64,000 bases of DNA from a virus, in IMG/VR virus record IMGVR_UViG_3300046722_000226, positions 1 to 64,000 of that record; one strand, given 5' to 3'. Positions 49,384 to 59,003 of this stretch are shown here, piece after piece. Every line of letters starts with the position of its first letter. Position 1 is the first letter of the stretch. The position numbers were made by a program, and so were the translations under genes. A model generated the notes under the pieces. The model did no database searches. It was not told the DNA's origin and saw nothing but the letters and a program-made list of their open reading frames with translations.

Positions 49384-52300
49384 GTGACCACCAACTACCC
49401 CACCACCATGGGCGGCAGCGAGGTCGTATTCCTCGCCGCCGGCCCGCCGACCGCCACCGACGATGTCAGCACGTGTGGCGCGCGCGAGGGCAACCGCTGG
49501 CACGATCAGACTGCCGACGCTTGGTATATCTGTTCTAACGCGACGACCGGAGCGGCGGTGTGGCAGCATCTCGCGAGCGGCAGCGGCGGGATCAGCGACG
49601 CACCCAGCGATGGCAAGACCTACGGCAGATTGAACGCCGCGTGGTCGCAAGTGCTGCCGATCACGGGCGGCATTCTCACCGGGCCGGTGACGGTGACGAG
49701 CAGCGTGGTCATGACGGGACCTCTGGTCGTCGGTGATGCCACCATATCCCCTGGCGCGCCAACAGTAGCAGCCAACGGGATCACTATTGACCGGGTGGCA
49801 GCGGGCGCTAATGCCCCGCTCTGGTTCAACCGCGCCGCAGGGCATTCCGCTGTTATTCGCTCGCTCACTAGCGGGTCGATCCGCTGGGACCTGAAATTCG
49901 GCGACACTACGGCTGAAACAGGCGCGAATGTTGGTTCAAACTTTGGCTTGGACGCATACAACGACGCCGGGTCGTTCCTGTTCAATGTAGTCACATTCAC
50001 CCGCGCAACCGGAGCGACGGCGCTCGGAGGGCCGCTGACGGTGGCGGGGACGACCGCGCTGAACGGCGCGAGCTTCGGCAGCGTGATCGGGGCAGGCTCG
50101 ACCGATCTTTCCAAGCACATCGCGCTTTACAGCACGATCTACGGTTTCAGCGTCACCACCAGCCGTCTCAACTACGTCGCTGGCAGCGCCGCTTCGCATG
50201 TGTTCGTCCTCGGCACGGTTGATACTGCCACCATCAGCACCACTGGGCTGGCGATGGCGGCGACGAAGACGCTCACGCTGGCGCAAGACCCGACCGCAGC
50301 GCTGCACGCCGCGACCAAGCAATATGTCGATGTAGCCCCTCTAACATACTCGCGGATCAATACCGACGTTCACTTCGACCTCAACAGCATTCCGACCGCC
50401 AGCCCGACCTTTTACACGACAACAAATCAAACGGCGGGGGTGAACTGGCCGAGCGACATCTTCTCGCAGACCGGCTTTATCCTTACCGGGTCGAACACGA
50501 ACGCGAACTGGTCGAACCAACTGCTGTTCGGCCCGCCGTCCAACACTACAAGCGATGCGGCGATCTGGTATCGCAACTCTAACAACGCGGTCTGGTCCCC
50601 CTGGTGGCGGATCATGACGGCGGCAGGTGGGACGTTTACCGGCAATGTCACCTTCAGCGGGACGGCAACCCTGAGCGGTGTCGCGACGGCGGTCACGCAA
50701 AGTCCAGGCGATAGCTCGACGAAGCTGGCGACCACCGCTTTCGTTGGCAGCGCGGTCGGCACCGCCGTTGCGGCTTCGGTGGTTTCGTTCAACACCCGCG
50801 TCGGTGCAGTGACCCTGGCCGCTGCGGACGTGACCGGTGTCGGTGGCGCGTTGCTTGCCAGCCCCGCCTTCAGCGGCACCCCGACAGCGCCGACGCCCGG
50901 CACCGCTGACAACTCGACCAACATCGCCACCACCGCGTTCGTCAGATCGCTCGGCTACGGCGTCGGCAGCATCACCGGGGTCACTGCGGGCGCTGGCCTG
51001 ACCGGAGGCGGGGTATCGGGAACGGTGACCCTCTCCGTAGCGACCGGAGGCGTGACGAACGCCATGCAGGCCAACATGGCCGCGAGCACGATCAAAGGGA
51101 ACAACACCGCAGGCGCTGCTGCCCCCATCGACCTCACGGTAGCGCAGGCGCAGGCGCTGCTCTCGGTGCCTGCTGTTTCAGTGACGACGCCGATCATGGA
51201 CAGCGTGGCTGCGATTGGAACGCTGACCACCTACGCGCGCGCCGATCATGTGCATCCTTCGGACACCAGCCGTCTGGCGGCGAGCGGCGGGACGCTGACC
51301 GGCGGGACAATCTCGGGCGGGACGTTCAGCGGGAGCATCGCCAACAGCGCCACCGTCACGGGCGGCACGCAGGCTGGGACGCTGACCCTGACCGGGACGA
51401 TCAGCGGGGGGACACTGAGCAGCCCCGCCCTGATCGGCCTGCCTACCGCGCCCACAGCCGCGCCAGGGACGTCCTCAACCCAGGTGGCCACCACGGCGTT
51501 CGTCGCTGCGGCTGCGGCTGCAGGGGTCGTCTCGTTCAACACCCGAACGGGAGCAGTGTCGCTGAGCAACGGCGACGTGGTGGCGGTGTTGCCGGGAGCG
51601 ACGCTGACGCCGATCATGGACAGTGTGGCTGCGGCGGGAACAGACCCGACCTGGGCGCACGCCGATCATGTGCATCCAAGCGACACCAGCCGGGTCATCA
51701 AGGCGGGCGACACGATCAGCGGGCCGATGCTGATCAGCACCAACACGCTGGGGCCGGGCCTGACGATCAACACGCGCAGTGGCGCGGGAGGGGGATGGAG
51801 TTCATCTAACCAAGGCAGGCAGCTTCTTATCACGACGACTCCCGCTGGCAATAATCCTGCCATCGCGATGACCGACAATACCGGCACCCTCTACGCGGGC
51901 ATTCTTTGCGCGGCAAACGGAACGAATACCCCGACGCTGCGCTTCGCCGGGATGCCAGCCTATAACGACGGCACGACAGCGATCAGCCCGCGCCTCGATA
52001 TTGCTTATAATCTGGCGACGTTCAGCATTGGCGCTTCGTTCGGCACCGTGGCGGCGTCAAGCACGACCGACCTCTCGCGGCATCTGCAATTATTCAGCAC
52101 CACCTACGGCCTGAACGTCACGTCAACTGGTCAGCGGCTCAACTACGTTTCAGCGAGCCAGCATGTTTTCGTGCAGGGCACGACCGACATCGTCAGCATC
52201 AATTCGTTGGGCCTGACGATGAACGCGGGCACGGCGACGCTCGGTGCAGCAACGGCCACCACCCCAGCGGCCAACAGCAACTCGACCGCCGTCGCTACCA

Positions 52301-53199
52301 CCGCCTTTGTGCAGAGCAACGAGCCGCCGACGCTCGGGCGGAACCTGCTCCACAATCCGCTCTTCAACATCCAGCAGCGCGGGGTGGGACCGTGGACGGC
52401 GAACTTGAATTACACCGCCGACCGCTGGGCGCTTAGCCTCGTCGTCGATGCGGCCAGCATCTCGCTGGTGGCGATGGCCGATGCCGACCGCACCGGGGTG
52501 GGCGACGAGGCCGGAACGTGGATGCTGCAAGACGTCTTTACCGGCGATGCCGCCGTGACCTCGTTCCATTCCATCGTGCAGAAGATCGAGGGTGTGCGCA
52601 GGCTCGCGGGCAAGGTGGTCAACGTCTCCTTCTGGGCCAAGGCATCGGTCGGCACGCCAAAGCTCGGCGTCTCGCTCGACCAGAACTGGGGCACCGGCGG
52701 CTCGCCGTCCGCAACCATAGTGGGGACCGGCAAAGCGTCGGCGGCACTCAGCACGACCTGGACCTTCGTTAGCCTATCTTTCAACATTGCCAGCGCAGCC
52801 GGCAAGACGCTCGGAACCAACAACAACGACCACACGGTTTGCAACATCTGGTTTTCCGGCGGGACAAACTTGAATACCCGCGACGGCTCCATCGGCGTGC
52901 AGACCGGCACGGTGCAAATTTGGGGCGTGCAGGTCGAGTTCGGTGCAGCAACGCCGCTGGAAAAGCCGGACCCGCGCTACGATCTCTCGAACTGCCAGCG
53001 GTTCTATACGGCGTTCGCGGCCTACGTGCCCGCGTTAGCCTCTCCTGACAACCTTGTGCTACCCACGACGATGCGCACAACCCCCACGGTCGCGGGAGGC
53101 GGCGCGGGCTTTGCCATCACGAACGGATCGGCGGCGCTGATAACCGTTGCGCAGACCGCCGCTGCCAATCAGACGCTCACGCTCACCGCCGACCTCTGA
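49384..53199 (+). CDS. Long tail fibre protein
   Basis: 1271 residues, GTG start. Repeated units include DHVHPSDTSR (twice), FNTRxGAVxL (twice), 'STxVATTAFV' (four or more) and two copies of a ~60-residue block (DLSKHIALYSTIYGFSVTTS and DLSRHLQLFSTTYGLNVTST). The middle is Thr/Gly/Ser-rich beta structure. From about residue 980 (GRNLLHNPLFNIQQRGVGPW) a jelly-roll-like domain follows, ending near QVEFGAATPLEKPDPRYDLS, expected to bind host sugar. Receptor specificity cannot be read from sequence. Confidence 0.85.
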   Translation: MTTNYPTTMGGSEVVFLAAGPPTATDDVSTCGAREGNRWHDQTADAWYICSNATTGAAVWQHLASGSGGISDAPSDGKTYGRLNAAWSQVLPITGGILTGPVTVTSSVVMTGPLVVGDATISPGAPTVAANGITIDRVAAGANAPLWFNRAAGHSAVIRSLTSGSIRWDLKFGDTTAETGANVGSNFGLDAYNDAGSFLFNVVTFTRATGATALGGPLTVAGTTALNGASFGSVIGAGSTDLSKHIALYSTIYGFSVTTSRLNYVAGSAASHVFVLGTVDTATISTTGLAMAATKTLTLAQDPTAALHAATKQYVDVAPLTYSRINTDVHFDLNSIPTASPTFYTTTNQTAGVNWPSDIFSQTGFILTGSNTNANWSNQLLFGPPSNTTSDAAIWYRNSNNAVWSPWWRIMTAAGGTFTGNVTFSGTATLSGVATAVTQSPGDSSTKLATTAFVGSAVGTAVAASVVSFNTRVGAVTLAAADVTGVGGALLASPAFSGTPTAPTPGTADNSTNIATTAFVRSLGYGVGSITGVTAGAGLTGGGVSGTVTLSVATGGVTNAMQANMAASTIKGNNTAGAAAPIDLTVAQAQALLSVPAVSVTTPIMDSVAAIGTLTTYARADHVHPSDTSRLAASGGTLTGGTISGGTFSGSIANSATVTGGTQAGTLTLTGTISGGTLSSPALIGLPTAPTAAPGTSSTQVATTAFVAAAAAAGVVSFNTRTGAVSLSNGDVVAVLPGATLTPIMDSVAAAGTDPTWAHADHVHPSDTSRVIKAGDTISGPMLISTNTLGPGLTINTRSGAGGGWSSSNQGRQLLITTTPAGNNPAIAMTDNTGTLYAGILCAANGTNTPTLRFAGMPAYNDGTTAISPRLDIAYNLATFSIGASFGTVAASSTTDLSRHLQLFSTTYGLNVTSTGQRLNYVSASQHVFVQGTTDIVSINSLGLTMNAGTATLGAATATTPAANSNSTAVATTAFVQSNEPPTLGRNLLHNPLFNIQQRGVGPWTANLNYTADRWALSLVVDAASISLVAMADADRTGVGDEAGTWMLQDVFTGDAAVTSFHSIVQKIEGVRRLAGKVVNVSFWAKASVGTPKLGVSLDQNWGTGGSPSATIVGTGKASAALSTTWTFVSLSFNIASAAGKTLGTNNNDHTVCNIWFSGGTNLNTRDGSIGVQTGTVQIWGVQVEFGAATPLEKPDPRYDLSNCQRFYTAFAAYVPALASPDNLVLPTTMRTTPTVAGGGAGFAITNGSAALITVAQTAAANQTLTLTADL

Positions 53200-53210
53200 A
53201 GGAGCCGAAC

Positions 53211-53462
53211 ATGGCCGAAGACCCCACACTGACCGCGACGCTGCTCAACATGATCGTCACCGGCTGTCAGATGCACGGCAACATCTTCACGTTGATGGGC
53301 AAAGGCGAGCCGCAATATCAAACCGATCCAGACAAGGTCATCATCGTTCTAAACGATGGCACCTATACCATCACGGTCGCTTATCAGGGGCCGCCGATCA
53401 AACTCGGCAAAGCAGCGGAAGAGGAACAGCCGACCGAGGAAGGGTCGCCGACAGTAGAATGA
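53211..53462 (+). CDS. Small hypothetical fibre-region protein
   Basis: 83 residues, ATG 11 bases after the fibre stop with a GGAGCC site. ATLLNMIVTGCQMHGNIFTL, then YTITVAYQGPPIKLGKAAEE and an acidic end. No family recognised; possible fibre chaperone. Confidence 0.55.
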   Translation: MAEDPTLTATLLNMIVTGCQMHGNIFTLMGKGEPQYQTDPDKVIIVLNDGTYTITVAYQGPPIKLGKAAEEEQPTEEGSPTVE

Positions 53463-53566
53463 TGGACCGGACCTTCTGGACGTGCTGGGGGCTGGCGGTC
53501 GCCTGCCTGCTGTTCGCGCTCTACGCGTGGGGGCGGCTGCACGGCTGGTCTCTGGTCACGCCCTGA
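53459..53566 (+). CDS. Very small single-span membrane protein
   Basis: 35 residues from the ATG at 53459 (overlaps the previous stop). FWTCWGLAVACLLFALYAWG is one membrane segment with a short basic C-terminus. It could be a holin or spanin-type accessory because no other lysis cluster was found, but this is a guess. Confidence 0.5.
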   Translation: MMDRTFWTCWGLAVACLLFALYAWGRLHGWSLVTP

Positions 53567-54828
53567 TGCTGCGCCCATCCTTCGCCTTCGACTTCACCAA
53601 CGGCTACTACGATCCGCGCCTTACTTTTGCGCGCGCTTCGATCGGTTCCCATTCCAACCGCGTTGGGGCACTCAGCTACCGGCCTGCTGGCGCTCCCCGC
53701 TTCTGGCACAACTCCGATACCGCCGAAGCGTCAGGGCTGCTGACGGAAAGCGGTTCGACCAACTCGCTCCTATGGTCCGAGGGGTTCGACAATGCCGCGT
53801 GGGTCAAGACTGCCAGCACGGTCACCGTAAACGCCGGGGTGGCTCCGGACGGAAACACCACAGCCGATGCGATCACGGCAACCGACATCACCGCGAACGT
53901 GGCGCAGGCGGTGGCGATCACCGCCGGGCAGTGCGTGGCGTTTTCGGTGTTCGCGAAAGTCAACTCGTCCTCGCCCTACGTCTCGCTGGCGCTGACTTCC
54001 GGCGCGCTGACAGTGCCGGTCTGGTTCAACATCGCGACCGGCACCATCGGCCTGAGCGGAGCCGGATCGGGCAACCTGATTTTGCAATCGGCAGCGATCC
54101 GCAAATGGGGCAACGGCTGGTATCGCTGCTCGGTGCTGGTGAACACCACGACCATCACCAGCCTGACCGCTGCGTTCGCACCGTGCATGCAGAGCGGTGG
54201 AGCGGCGGTAAGCGGAAGCTCGGCGCTCTTCTGGGGCGCGATGCTGTCGCAGGAAGGAAACTCGGCTGCGAGCAACCGAGTCACCAGCTACATCGCGACC
54301 ACATCCGCTGCGGTGACGCGCTCGCCCGAGACTTGCAGCCTGCCTTACGCGGCGCTCGATCCGGCGCTGTTCTACCAGAACGAGGGAACCTATTTTCTCG
54401 ATTTCATGCTGCCGCCTGGGGTGAACGCCAGCAACCAACCGATCGCCGGGGCGAGCAATTCTGCCACGTATGCAACGACGCTCAGCATCACCACGGCTGG
54501 GACCAACCTCTCGCTGTTCGGCAGCGTGATCTACCTGGGGTCCGCGCAGACGGTGATTTCCGACACGGTGGCCTACGCCCCGGAGCAGCCGGTCAAAGTG
54601 GCGTTTCGGGCAGGCTCTAACGCGCTCGCAGGGCTTTGCGTCAACGGCAGGTCGCTTGTTCGCGCAGCGATCCCTTCGACATCCTGGCCGTGGAGCGGGA
54701 GCCTGCCGACATCGTTCCAATGGAATTCAACAGCCCAAGGTCAGGCGGCGATCCCGACGATGACACGCCGGTTCGCCTACTACTCGCGGATGCTGGCGGA
54801 CACCGAGATGCAAAAGCTGACGGCGTGA
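53566..54828 (+). CDS. Spike/fibre protein, tandem paralogue 1
   Basis: 420 residues from the ATG at 53566. LRPSFAFDFTNGYYDPRLTF, NSLLWSEGFDNAAWVKTAST, WGNGWYRCSVLV and the 'NEGTYFLDFMLPPG' strand recur in the next two genes, so the three are paralogues. The pattern resembles the lectin-like 'phage head spike fibre' domain. Ends TRRFAYYSRMLADTEMQKLT, also shared. It probably binds surface sugars. Confidence 0.8.
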   Translation: MLRPSFAFDFTNGYYDPRLTFARASIGSHSNRVGALSYRPAGAPRFWHNSDTAEASGLLTESGSTNSLLWSEGFDNAAWVKTASTVTVNAGVAPDGNTTADAITATDITANVAQAVAITAGQCVAFSVFAKVNSSSPYVSLALTSGALTVPVWFNIATGTIGLSGAGSGNLILQSAAIRKWGNGWYRCSVLVNTTTITSLTAAFAPCMQSGGAAVSGSSALFWGAMLSQEGNSAASNRVTSYIATTSAAVTRSPETCSLPYAALDPALFYQNEGTYFLDFMLPPGVNASNQPIAGASNSATYATTLSITTAGTNLSLFGSVIYLGSAQTVISDTVAYAPEQPVKVAFRAGSNALAGLCVNGRSLVRAAIPSTSWPWSGSLPTSFQWNSTAQGQAAIPTMTRRFAYYSRMLADTEMQKLTA

Positions 54829-54832
54829 CGCG

Positions 54833-56125
54833 ATGGCTCTGATCCGCCCCTCCCTGTTTCTCAACTTCGCCGATAGCCAGACGCTCGATCCGCGAGTGAC
54901 ATTCAGCCGTGCCTCGGCCGGATGCTACGCCGATAAGCTTGGAGTGCTGCGCTACCGCCCGGCGAGCACGCCCAGATTCTGGAACAACCCGACCGATGGC
55001 TCGCCGCTGGGGCTGATGCTGGAGGCCGCCGCCACCAACCTCCTGCTCTGGTCGGAAGCGTTCGACAATGCGGCATGGACGAAGACCGGCAGCACGGTTA
55101 CGGCCAACACTTCAACCGCGCCGGACGGGAATGCGACTGCCGATCTGGTGACCGCCATCGATGCCACATCGGCGGTGTCGCAGGCAGTCTCTGTGCCCGC
55201 GAACAACGGGGTGGCTTACTCGGTGTTCGCGCGCGCCGGGGCCAGCAACTTCGTCTCGCTTTCACTGAACGATGGCACCAACCTCGTCTCGGCGTGGTTC
55301 AACCTCGCCACCGGTGTGACCGGATCAAACCTGCCCGGCGCGGGAACGCTGGTCTTCCAGGCATCATCCATCGAAGCATGGGGCGGCGGCTGGTATCGCT
55401 GCGGCGTGCAGGCGATGGGATCGACCATCACCACGGTGACAGCCTCGCTATCGCCATGTGCGGCAGACGGTGCGGCCCCTGCGGCTGGCAATGCCGTCAA
55501 TGCCTGGGGGGCGATGCTGTCTGCGGAGGGGACCAATCCCAACATCTCGCGGCAGAGCAGCTACGTCGGCACGACCTCGGCTGCGGTGACGCGGGCCGCC
55601 GACAATGCCGTTCTGCCCTACTCCAAGATCGACGCCAGCGCCTTCAACCCGAACGAGGGAACCTATTTCGTCGACTTCATCGTGCCGCCTGGATCATGGA
55701 CCTCTTGGTATGGTCCGGGTTTCGGCTTTGTTAGCAGCAATACTGGCAGCGATTATTGCCTGACCGGCCTGACCATTGGATACCCCGCCCTTGGGGCGAT
55801 GGCGCTCGCGGTGCAGACGCAGCTTTGGGCGGGAGGTGCCAGTCAGGGGGTTGCGTCGGCGTTTCCATCGTTCGCCTTCGGCACGCCGGTCAAGGTCGCG
55901 GCCAGCTACAGCCGCACGGATCTCCTCAGGCAGTCGGTGAACGGAGGTGCGGTCACGAGCGCTGCGTCGATCCCGGCCGCGATGCCGCCGCTGCCATTAA
56001 ATTTCACGTTCGAATTGTTTGCCGCATGGACGGTGGCAAGCGCAGTTTCCTCGCTGTTGACCCGCCGCTTCTCCTACTTCCCGCGCTACCTCTCGGCGGA
56101 TCAAATGCAACAACTGACGGCGTGA
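54833..56125 (+). CDS. Spike/fibre protein, tandem paralogue 2
   Basis: 430 residues, four bases after paralogue 1. IRPSLFLNFADSQTLDPRVT, NLLLWSEAFDNAAWTKTGST, WGGGWYRCGVQAM, PNEGTYFVDFIVPPGSWTSW and TRRFSYFPRYLSADQMQQLT match paralogue 1 along the whole length, while loops near residues 290-350 differ most. Same beta-sandwich build expected. Divergent loops suggest different binding specificities. Confidence 0.8.
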   Translation: MALIRPSLFLNFADSQTLDPRVTFSRASAGCYADKLGVLRYRPASTPRFWNNPTDGSPLGLMLEAAATNLLLWSEAFDNAAWTKTGSTVTANTSTAPDGNATADLVTAIDATSAVSQAVSVPANNGVAYSVFARAGASNFVSLSLNDGTNLVSAWFNLATGVTGSNLPGAGTLVFQASSIEAWGGGWYRCGVQAMGSTITTVTASLSPCAADGAAPAAGNAVNAWGAMLSAEGTNPNISRQSSYVGTTSAAVTRAADNAVLPYSKIDASAFNPNEGTYFVDFIVPPGSWTSWYGPGFGFVSSNTGSDYCLTGLTIGYPALGAMALAVQTQLWAGGASQGVASAFPSFAFGTPVKVAASYSRTDLLRQSVNGGAVTSAASIPAAMPPLPLNFTFELFAAWTVASAVSSLLTRRFSYFPRYLSADQMQQLTA

Positions 56126-56129
56126 TCCC

Positions 56130-57380
56130 ATGCTGCTGCGCCCCTCGATCTATTTCGACTACAGCGCCGGCTCGCTCGATCCGAGGCAATCGTTCACGCG
56201 CGCAAGCGCGGCAACGTATTGCGACCGCAATGGCATCATCCGCACGCGCTCGGCGGGTAACCCGCGCTTCGGTTATCAGCCGTCGAACGGCCAGCCTCTG
56301 GGCTGGCAGATCGGGTCGCAATCGACCAACTACCTGCTGTGGTCGGAAGACTTCACGAACGCGGTCTGGACCAAGACCAGCGCCAGCGTGACCGCAGCCA
56401 TGGCGACCGCGCCAGATGGCAACAATACCGGCAGCCAGATCATGGCGACCGGAGCTGGCGGCAGCGTCTCCCAGGCGTTCACCATCACCGCCAATGACCT
56501 GATCCAATACTCCCTCTTCGCACGGAAGAGCGCCAGCCAGTTCGTCAGTCTAACACTTAGCAACGGCGTCAATCCCTGCGCCGTGTGGTTCGACTTGAAC
56601 CAGGGCGTGGTCGGCGGGAACACCCCTGGCGGTGGCTCCTGCGTCTTCTCCGGCGCGGCAATAGAGGCGTGGCCGGGCGGATGGTTCCGCTGCACCATGA
56701 GCGTCAGCACCAACGCCAGCACGAACTTCACGGCGGCATTCCAGCCGGCTTCGGCGAACAACGCCAGCACCGCCACCAACGATGCCGTGATGGCCTGGGG
56801 CGCAAGCCTTTCCCATGGGGTGACCGGAGCCTTTTACGGTCGGACGCCAGCCTACATTCAGACGGCTGCGGCGCAGGGATCGCGCGCCAATGAGATTTCG
56901 CAATTCATCCTTCCGGATGCGAACTTCGATCCGAACCAAGGCACGTTCTTCGTGCACTACACGGTGCCGGTTGCCAGCGGACAGGCGGGCTGGACCGGAG
57001 GGTCGGGCAACACGATCAACGATTACATCTCGCTACGGCACTCCGTCAGGCTCGATGGGGGAGCTTCGAATATCTTCGGCACCATCGTCGCGGGGGGCGT
57101 GCAGGTCGCCCTCGCGCAAGACACCACCAGCGGCATCGGCTTTGAGACGCCGATCCGCGCGGCTTTCGCCTACAAACAGGGGGATGTGGCGGCGTTCTGC
57201 GTAAACGGCAGACCGGTCGTTCAATCTTCGATCCCTGCTGCATGGCCAGCCGCGCCAGCGCGCATCGTGGTCGGCGGGCAGCCGTTCAATCAAAACGTCT
57301 TGGCCGAGATCGCGATTCGCCGCTTCGCCTACTTTCCGCGCAAGCTGACGAATGCTCAACTGATCAAGCTGACGACCTGA
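56130..57380 (+). CDS. Spike/fibre protein, tandem paralogue 3
   Basis: 416 residues, four bases after paralogue 2. LRPSIYFDYSAGSLDPRQSF, NYLLWSEDFTNAVWTKTSAS, WPGGWFRCTMSVS, PNQGTFFVHYTVPVASGQAG and RRFAYFPRKLTNAQLIKLTT align with paralogues 1 and 2. The set probably arose by two duplications. All three keep the N- and C-termini that would be needed to attach to the same tail part. Confidence 0.8.
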   Translation: MLLRPSIYFDYSAGSLDPRQSFTRASAATYCDRNGIIRTRSAGNPRFGYQPSNGQPLGWQIGSQSTNYLLWSEDFTNAVWTKTSASVTAAMATAPDGNNTGSQIMATGAGGSVSQAFTITANDLIQYSLFARKSASQFVSLTLSNGVNPCAVWFDLNQGVVGGNTPGGGSCVFSGAAIEAWPGGWFRCTMSVSTNASTNFTAAFQPASANNASTATNDAVMAWGASLSHGVTGAFYGRTPAYIQTAAAQGSRANEISQFILPDANFDPNQGTFFVHYTVPVASGQAGWTGGSGNTINDYISLRHSVRLDGGASNIFGTIVAGGVQVALAQDTTSGIGFETPIRAAFAYKQGDVAAFCVNGRPVVQSSIPAAWPAAPARIVVGGQPFNQNVLAEIAIRRFAYFPRKLTNAQLIKLTT

Positions 57381-57391
57381 GGACGCGCGCC

Positions 57392-57637
57392 ATGTGGAAA
57401 TACAGCTACCACCGCTTCGCCGATGAGGCCGCGTTCCACGCCGCTTGCGAGAGCGAGGGGTGGATACAGCACGGAGTGCTAGCGACGCCGCCCACCGTGA
57501 GCCTGGACCCGCTGGGACCCATCGCGGGCGAGCCGGACGGCTACTTCGTCATGGCAGCCTTCATGGGCGAGCAGCCCGCAAGCTTCAGCGCGAGCGCTGT
57601 GGTGCTCGCCAACCCCCCGCGCGTGTGGGCTGCGTGA
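57392..57637 (+). CDS. Small hypothetical protein after the spike genes
   Basis: 81 residues from the ATG at 57392. MWKYSYHRFADEAAFHAACE starts it, then WIQHGVLATPPTVSLDPLG and EPDGYFVMAAFMGEQPASFS. The F..E..F..AC..EGW pattern is seen in short phage proteins after fibres. No function known. Confidence 0.55.
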   Translation: MWKYSYHRFADEAAFHAACESEGWIQHGVLATPPTVSLDPLGPIAGEPDGYFVMAAFMGEQPASFSASAVVLANPPRVWAA

Positions 57638-57735
57638 TTTTACGTCTTGTTTTTTGGATGTGCTGAACCGTCTCGACGTTCGTTCGCCTCGCGCGATACT
57701 CTACAGCCGGAATAGTCCGGCAAAAGGGGAACACG

Positions 57736-58404
57736 ATGCGCAAGCTTCTCATCGCCAGTGCGCTGCTCGGGGCCACCGCCCTGACCGCGCCTGCCCACGC
57801 GATCCAGATCATCGGCTTCGGGGAAACCGGCGCGAGCACCGGCCTGACCGCGACCGAGACTTCGCCGGGGACGAGCACGCACTTTCAGGTCAGCAACGAC
57901 CCCATCATCATCACGCAGATTCAGATGGGCCTCGTCACGCCGACCGGCGCGTTCATCCAACTGTCGGCGAACAGCATCGACACCGCCGTTCCGGTCGGCG
58001 TCTCCGGTATCCTTCAGCACTACAATGGTTCGTTCGAAATCACTTCGGCTGCTGGCGGAGCCGGGACGAACTATCTGTCCGGAACCTTCTCCGACGCTGC
58101 GTTCGGAACCTCCGGTGGTGATCAGCTATCGGTCAACATCGCCAGCCCGCCGGACACGCTGGTATTGACCTCCGACATCGGGCTGGCGACGCTACCGCCG
58201 TCGTCCTTCACGCTCGCGCTGTCCAGCCTGACGCCGCCGTTGTCGATCGACACGACAGGCGGGCCGGGCACGATCGCGCCGTTCAACGCTTTTTTCACCG
58301 GCGATGCCGATGCTTCTGCGGTTCCCGCTCCCGAGCCAGCATCACTCGCTCTTCTCGGTGTGGCACTAATCGGCCTCGGCTGGGTGCGCGCGCGCCGCGC
58401 GTAA
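57736..58404 (+). CDS. Secreted PEP-CTERM sorting-signal protein
   Basis: 222 residues. Sec signal peptide KLLIASALLGATALTAPAHA, a beta-rich body (TAGQ-poor, T/S/G-rich: TFSDAAFGTSGGDQLSVNIA), and a C-terminal VPAPEPASLALLGVALIGLG followed by WVRARRA: PEP box, membrane span and Arg cluster of a PEP-CTERM tag, cut by exosortase in the host. No partner exosortase was seen. ATG follows a GGGGAACACG region. In a phage genome this is unusual; it may be a moron-type gene that alters the host surface or polymer matrix. Codon use looks like the neighbours. Confidence 0.88.
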   Translation: MRKLLIASALLGATALTAPAHAIQIIGFGETGASTGLTATETSPGTSTHFQVSNDPIIITQIQMGLVTPTGAFIQLSANSIDTAVPVGVSGILQHYNGSFEITSAAGGAGTNYLSGTFSDAAFGTSGGDQLSVNIASPPDTLVLTSDIGLATLPPSSFTLALSSLTPPLSIDTTGGPGTIAPFNAFFTGDADASAVPAPEPASLALLGVALIGLGWVRARRA

Positions 58405-58438
58405 AGGTCACTTGACGCGCGAGCGCTTCGGGTGAACA

Positions 58439-58472
58439 GCAGGCGGGGGGGTGGAGAATATTCCCCGCCTGC
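58439..58472 (+). terminator. 10-bp GC hairpin after the PEP-CTERM gene
   Basis: GCAGGCGGGG (58439-58448) pairs perfectly with CCCCGCCTGC (58463-58472), 14-base loop. It begins 35 bases past the stop. It is followed by ATTCAATTC, with few T, so termination would be partial. Confidence 0.55.
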
Positions 58473-58499
58473 ATTCAATTCAACAGAGAGAGAACTATC

Positions 58500-58904
58500 A
58501 TGGCGGCACCTTTCCTGGCCTCGATCACTGTCCTGTCCGGCGCTGGCGCGCAGCCAAAGGGCGGCGGCGGTGCGACAACGCTGGCGATGATCTTCCCGCT
58601 GAGCGGCGATCACGCTGATCACGGCCCGGTTGACCCCGGCTGGGGCGGCGGTCTTCCCGCAGGACCCGATTCCGGCTGGGGTGGTGGCATCCCGGCAGGC
58701 GGCATCCCGCACCCAGGCGGCGGTCCGATCAATCCGGATCACCCGGAGAACAGTCTGCCGCCGGGCGGAACGCCGGTGCCTCCCGAAATCAGCAACGGCC
58801 TGCCGCCGCCTGCGGGCGATCTCGGAAATCAAGTGGTCGTCGCGATCTACGTGCCGGGCAAGGGGTGGACCGGCAAATCATTCCCGGCACCGCAGCCGAA
58901 GTGA
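58500..58904 (+). CDS. Gly/Pro-rich low-complexity protein
   Basis: 134 residues, AGAGAG ribosome site upstream. Residues about 40-110 are Pro/Gly/Asp/His-rich (GGGIPHPGGGPINPDHPENS), flanked by PFLASITVLSGAGAQPK at the N-terminus and QVVVAIYVPGKGWTGKSF near the end. Similar disordered phage proteins occur, function unknown. Confidence 0.6.
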   Translation: MAAPFLASITVLSGAGAQPKGGGGATTLAMIFPLSGDHADHGPVDPGWGGGLPAGPDSGWGGGIPAGGIPHPGGGPINPDHPENSLPPGGTPVPPEISNGLPPPAGDLGNQVVVAIYVPGKGWTGKSFPAPQPK

Positions 58905-59003
58905 CGCCTGCGCTGGGGCACGCAGGAGCGCGATAGGCAGGGGCCGAGCAGCAGCCGCGCTGATGATCCAGGCGGCTGCTGCAATCGGCGTAGGCCCCTT
59001 TGC

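Noticed and set aside
53770-54720. 316-codon minus-strand frame opposite spike paralogue 1
   Set aside because: Arg/Ala-rich shadow frame; not repeated opposite the other two paralogues as a real gene would be.
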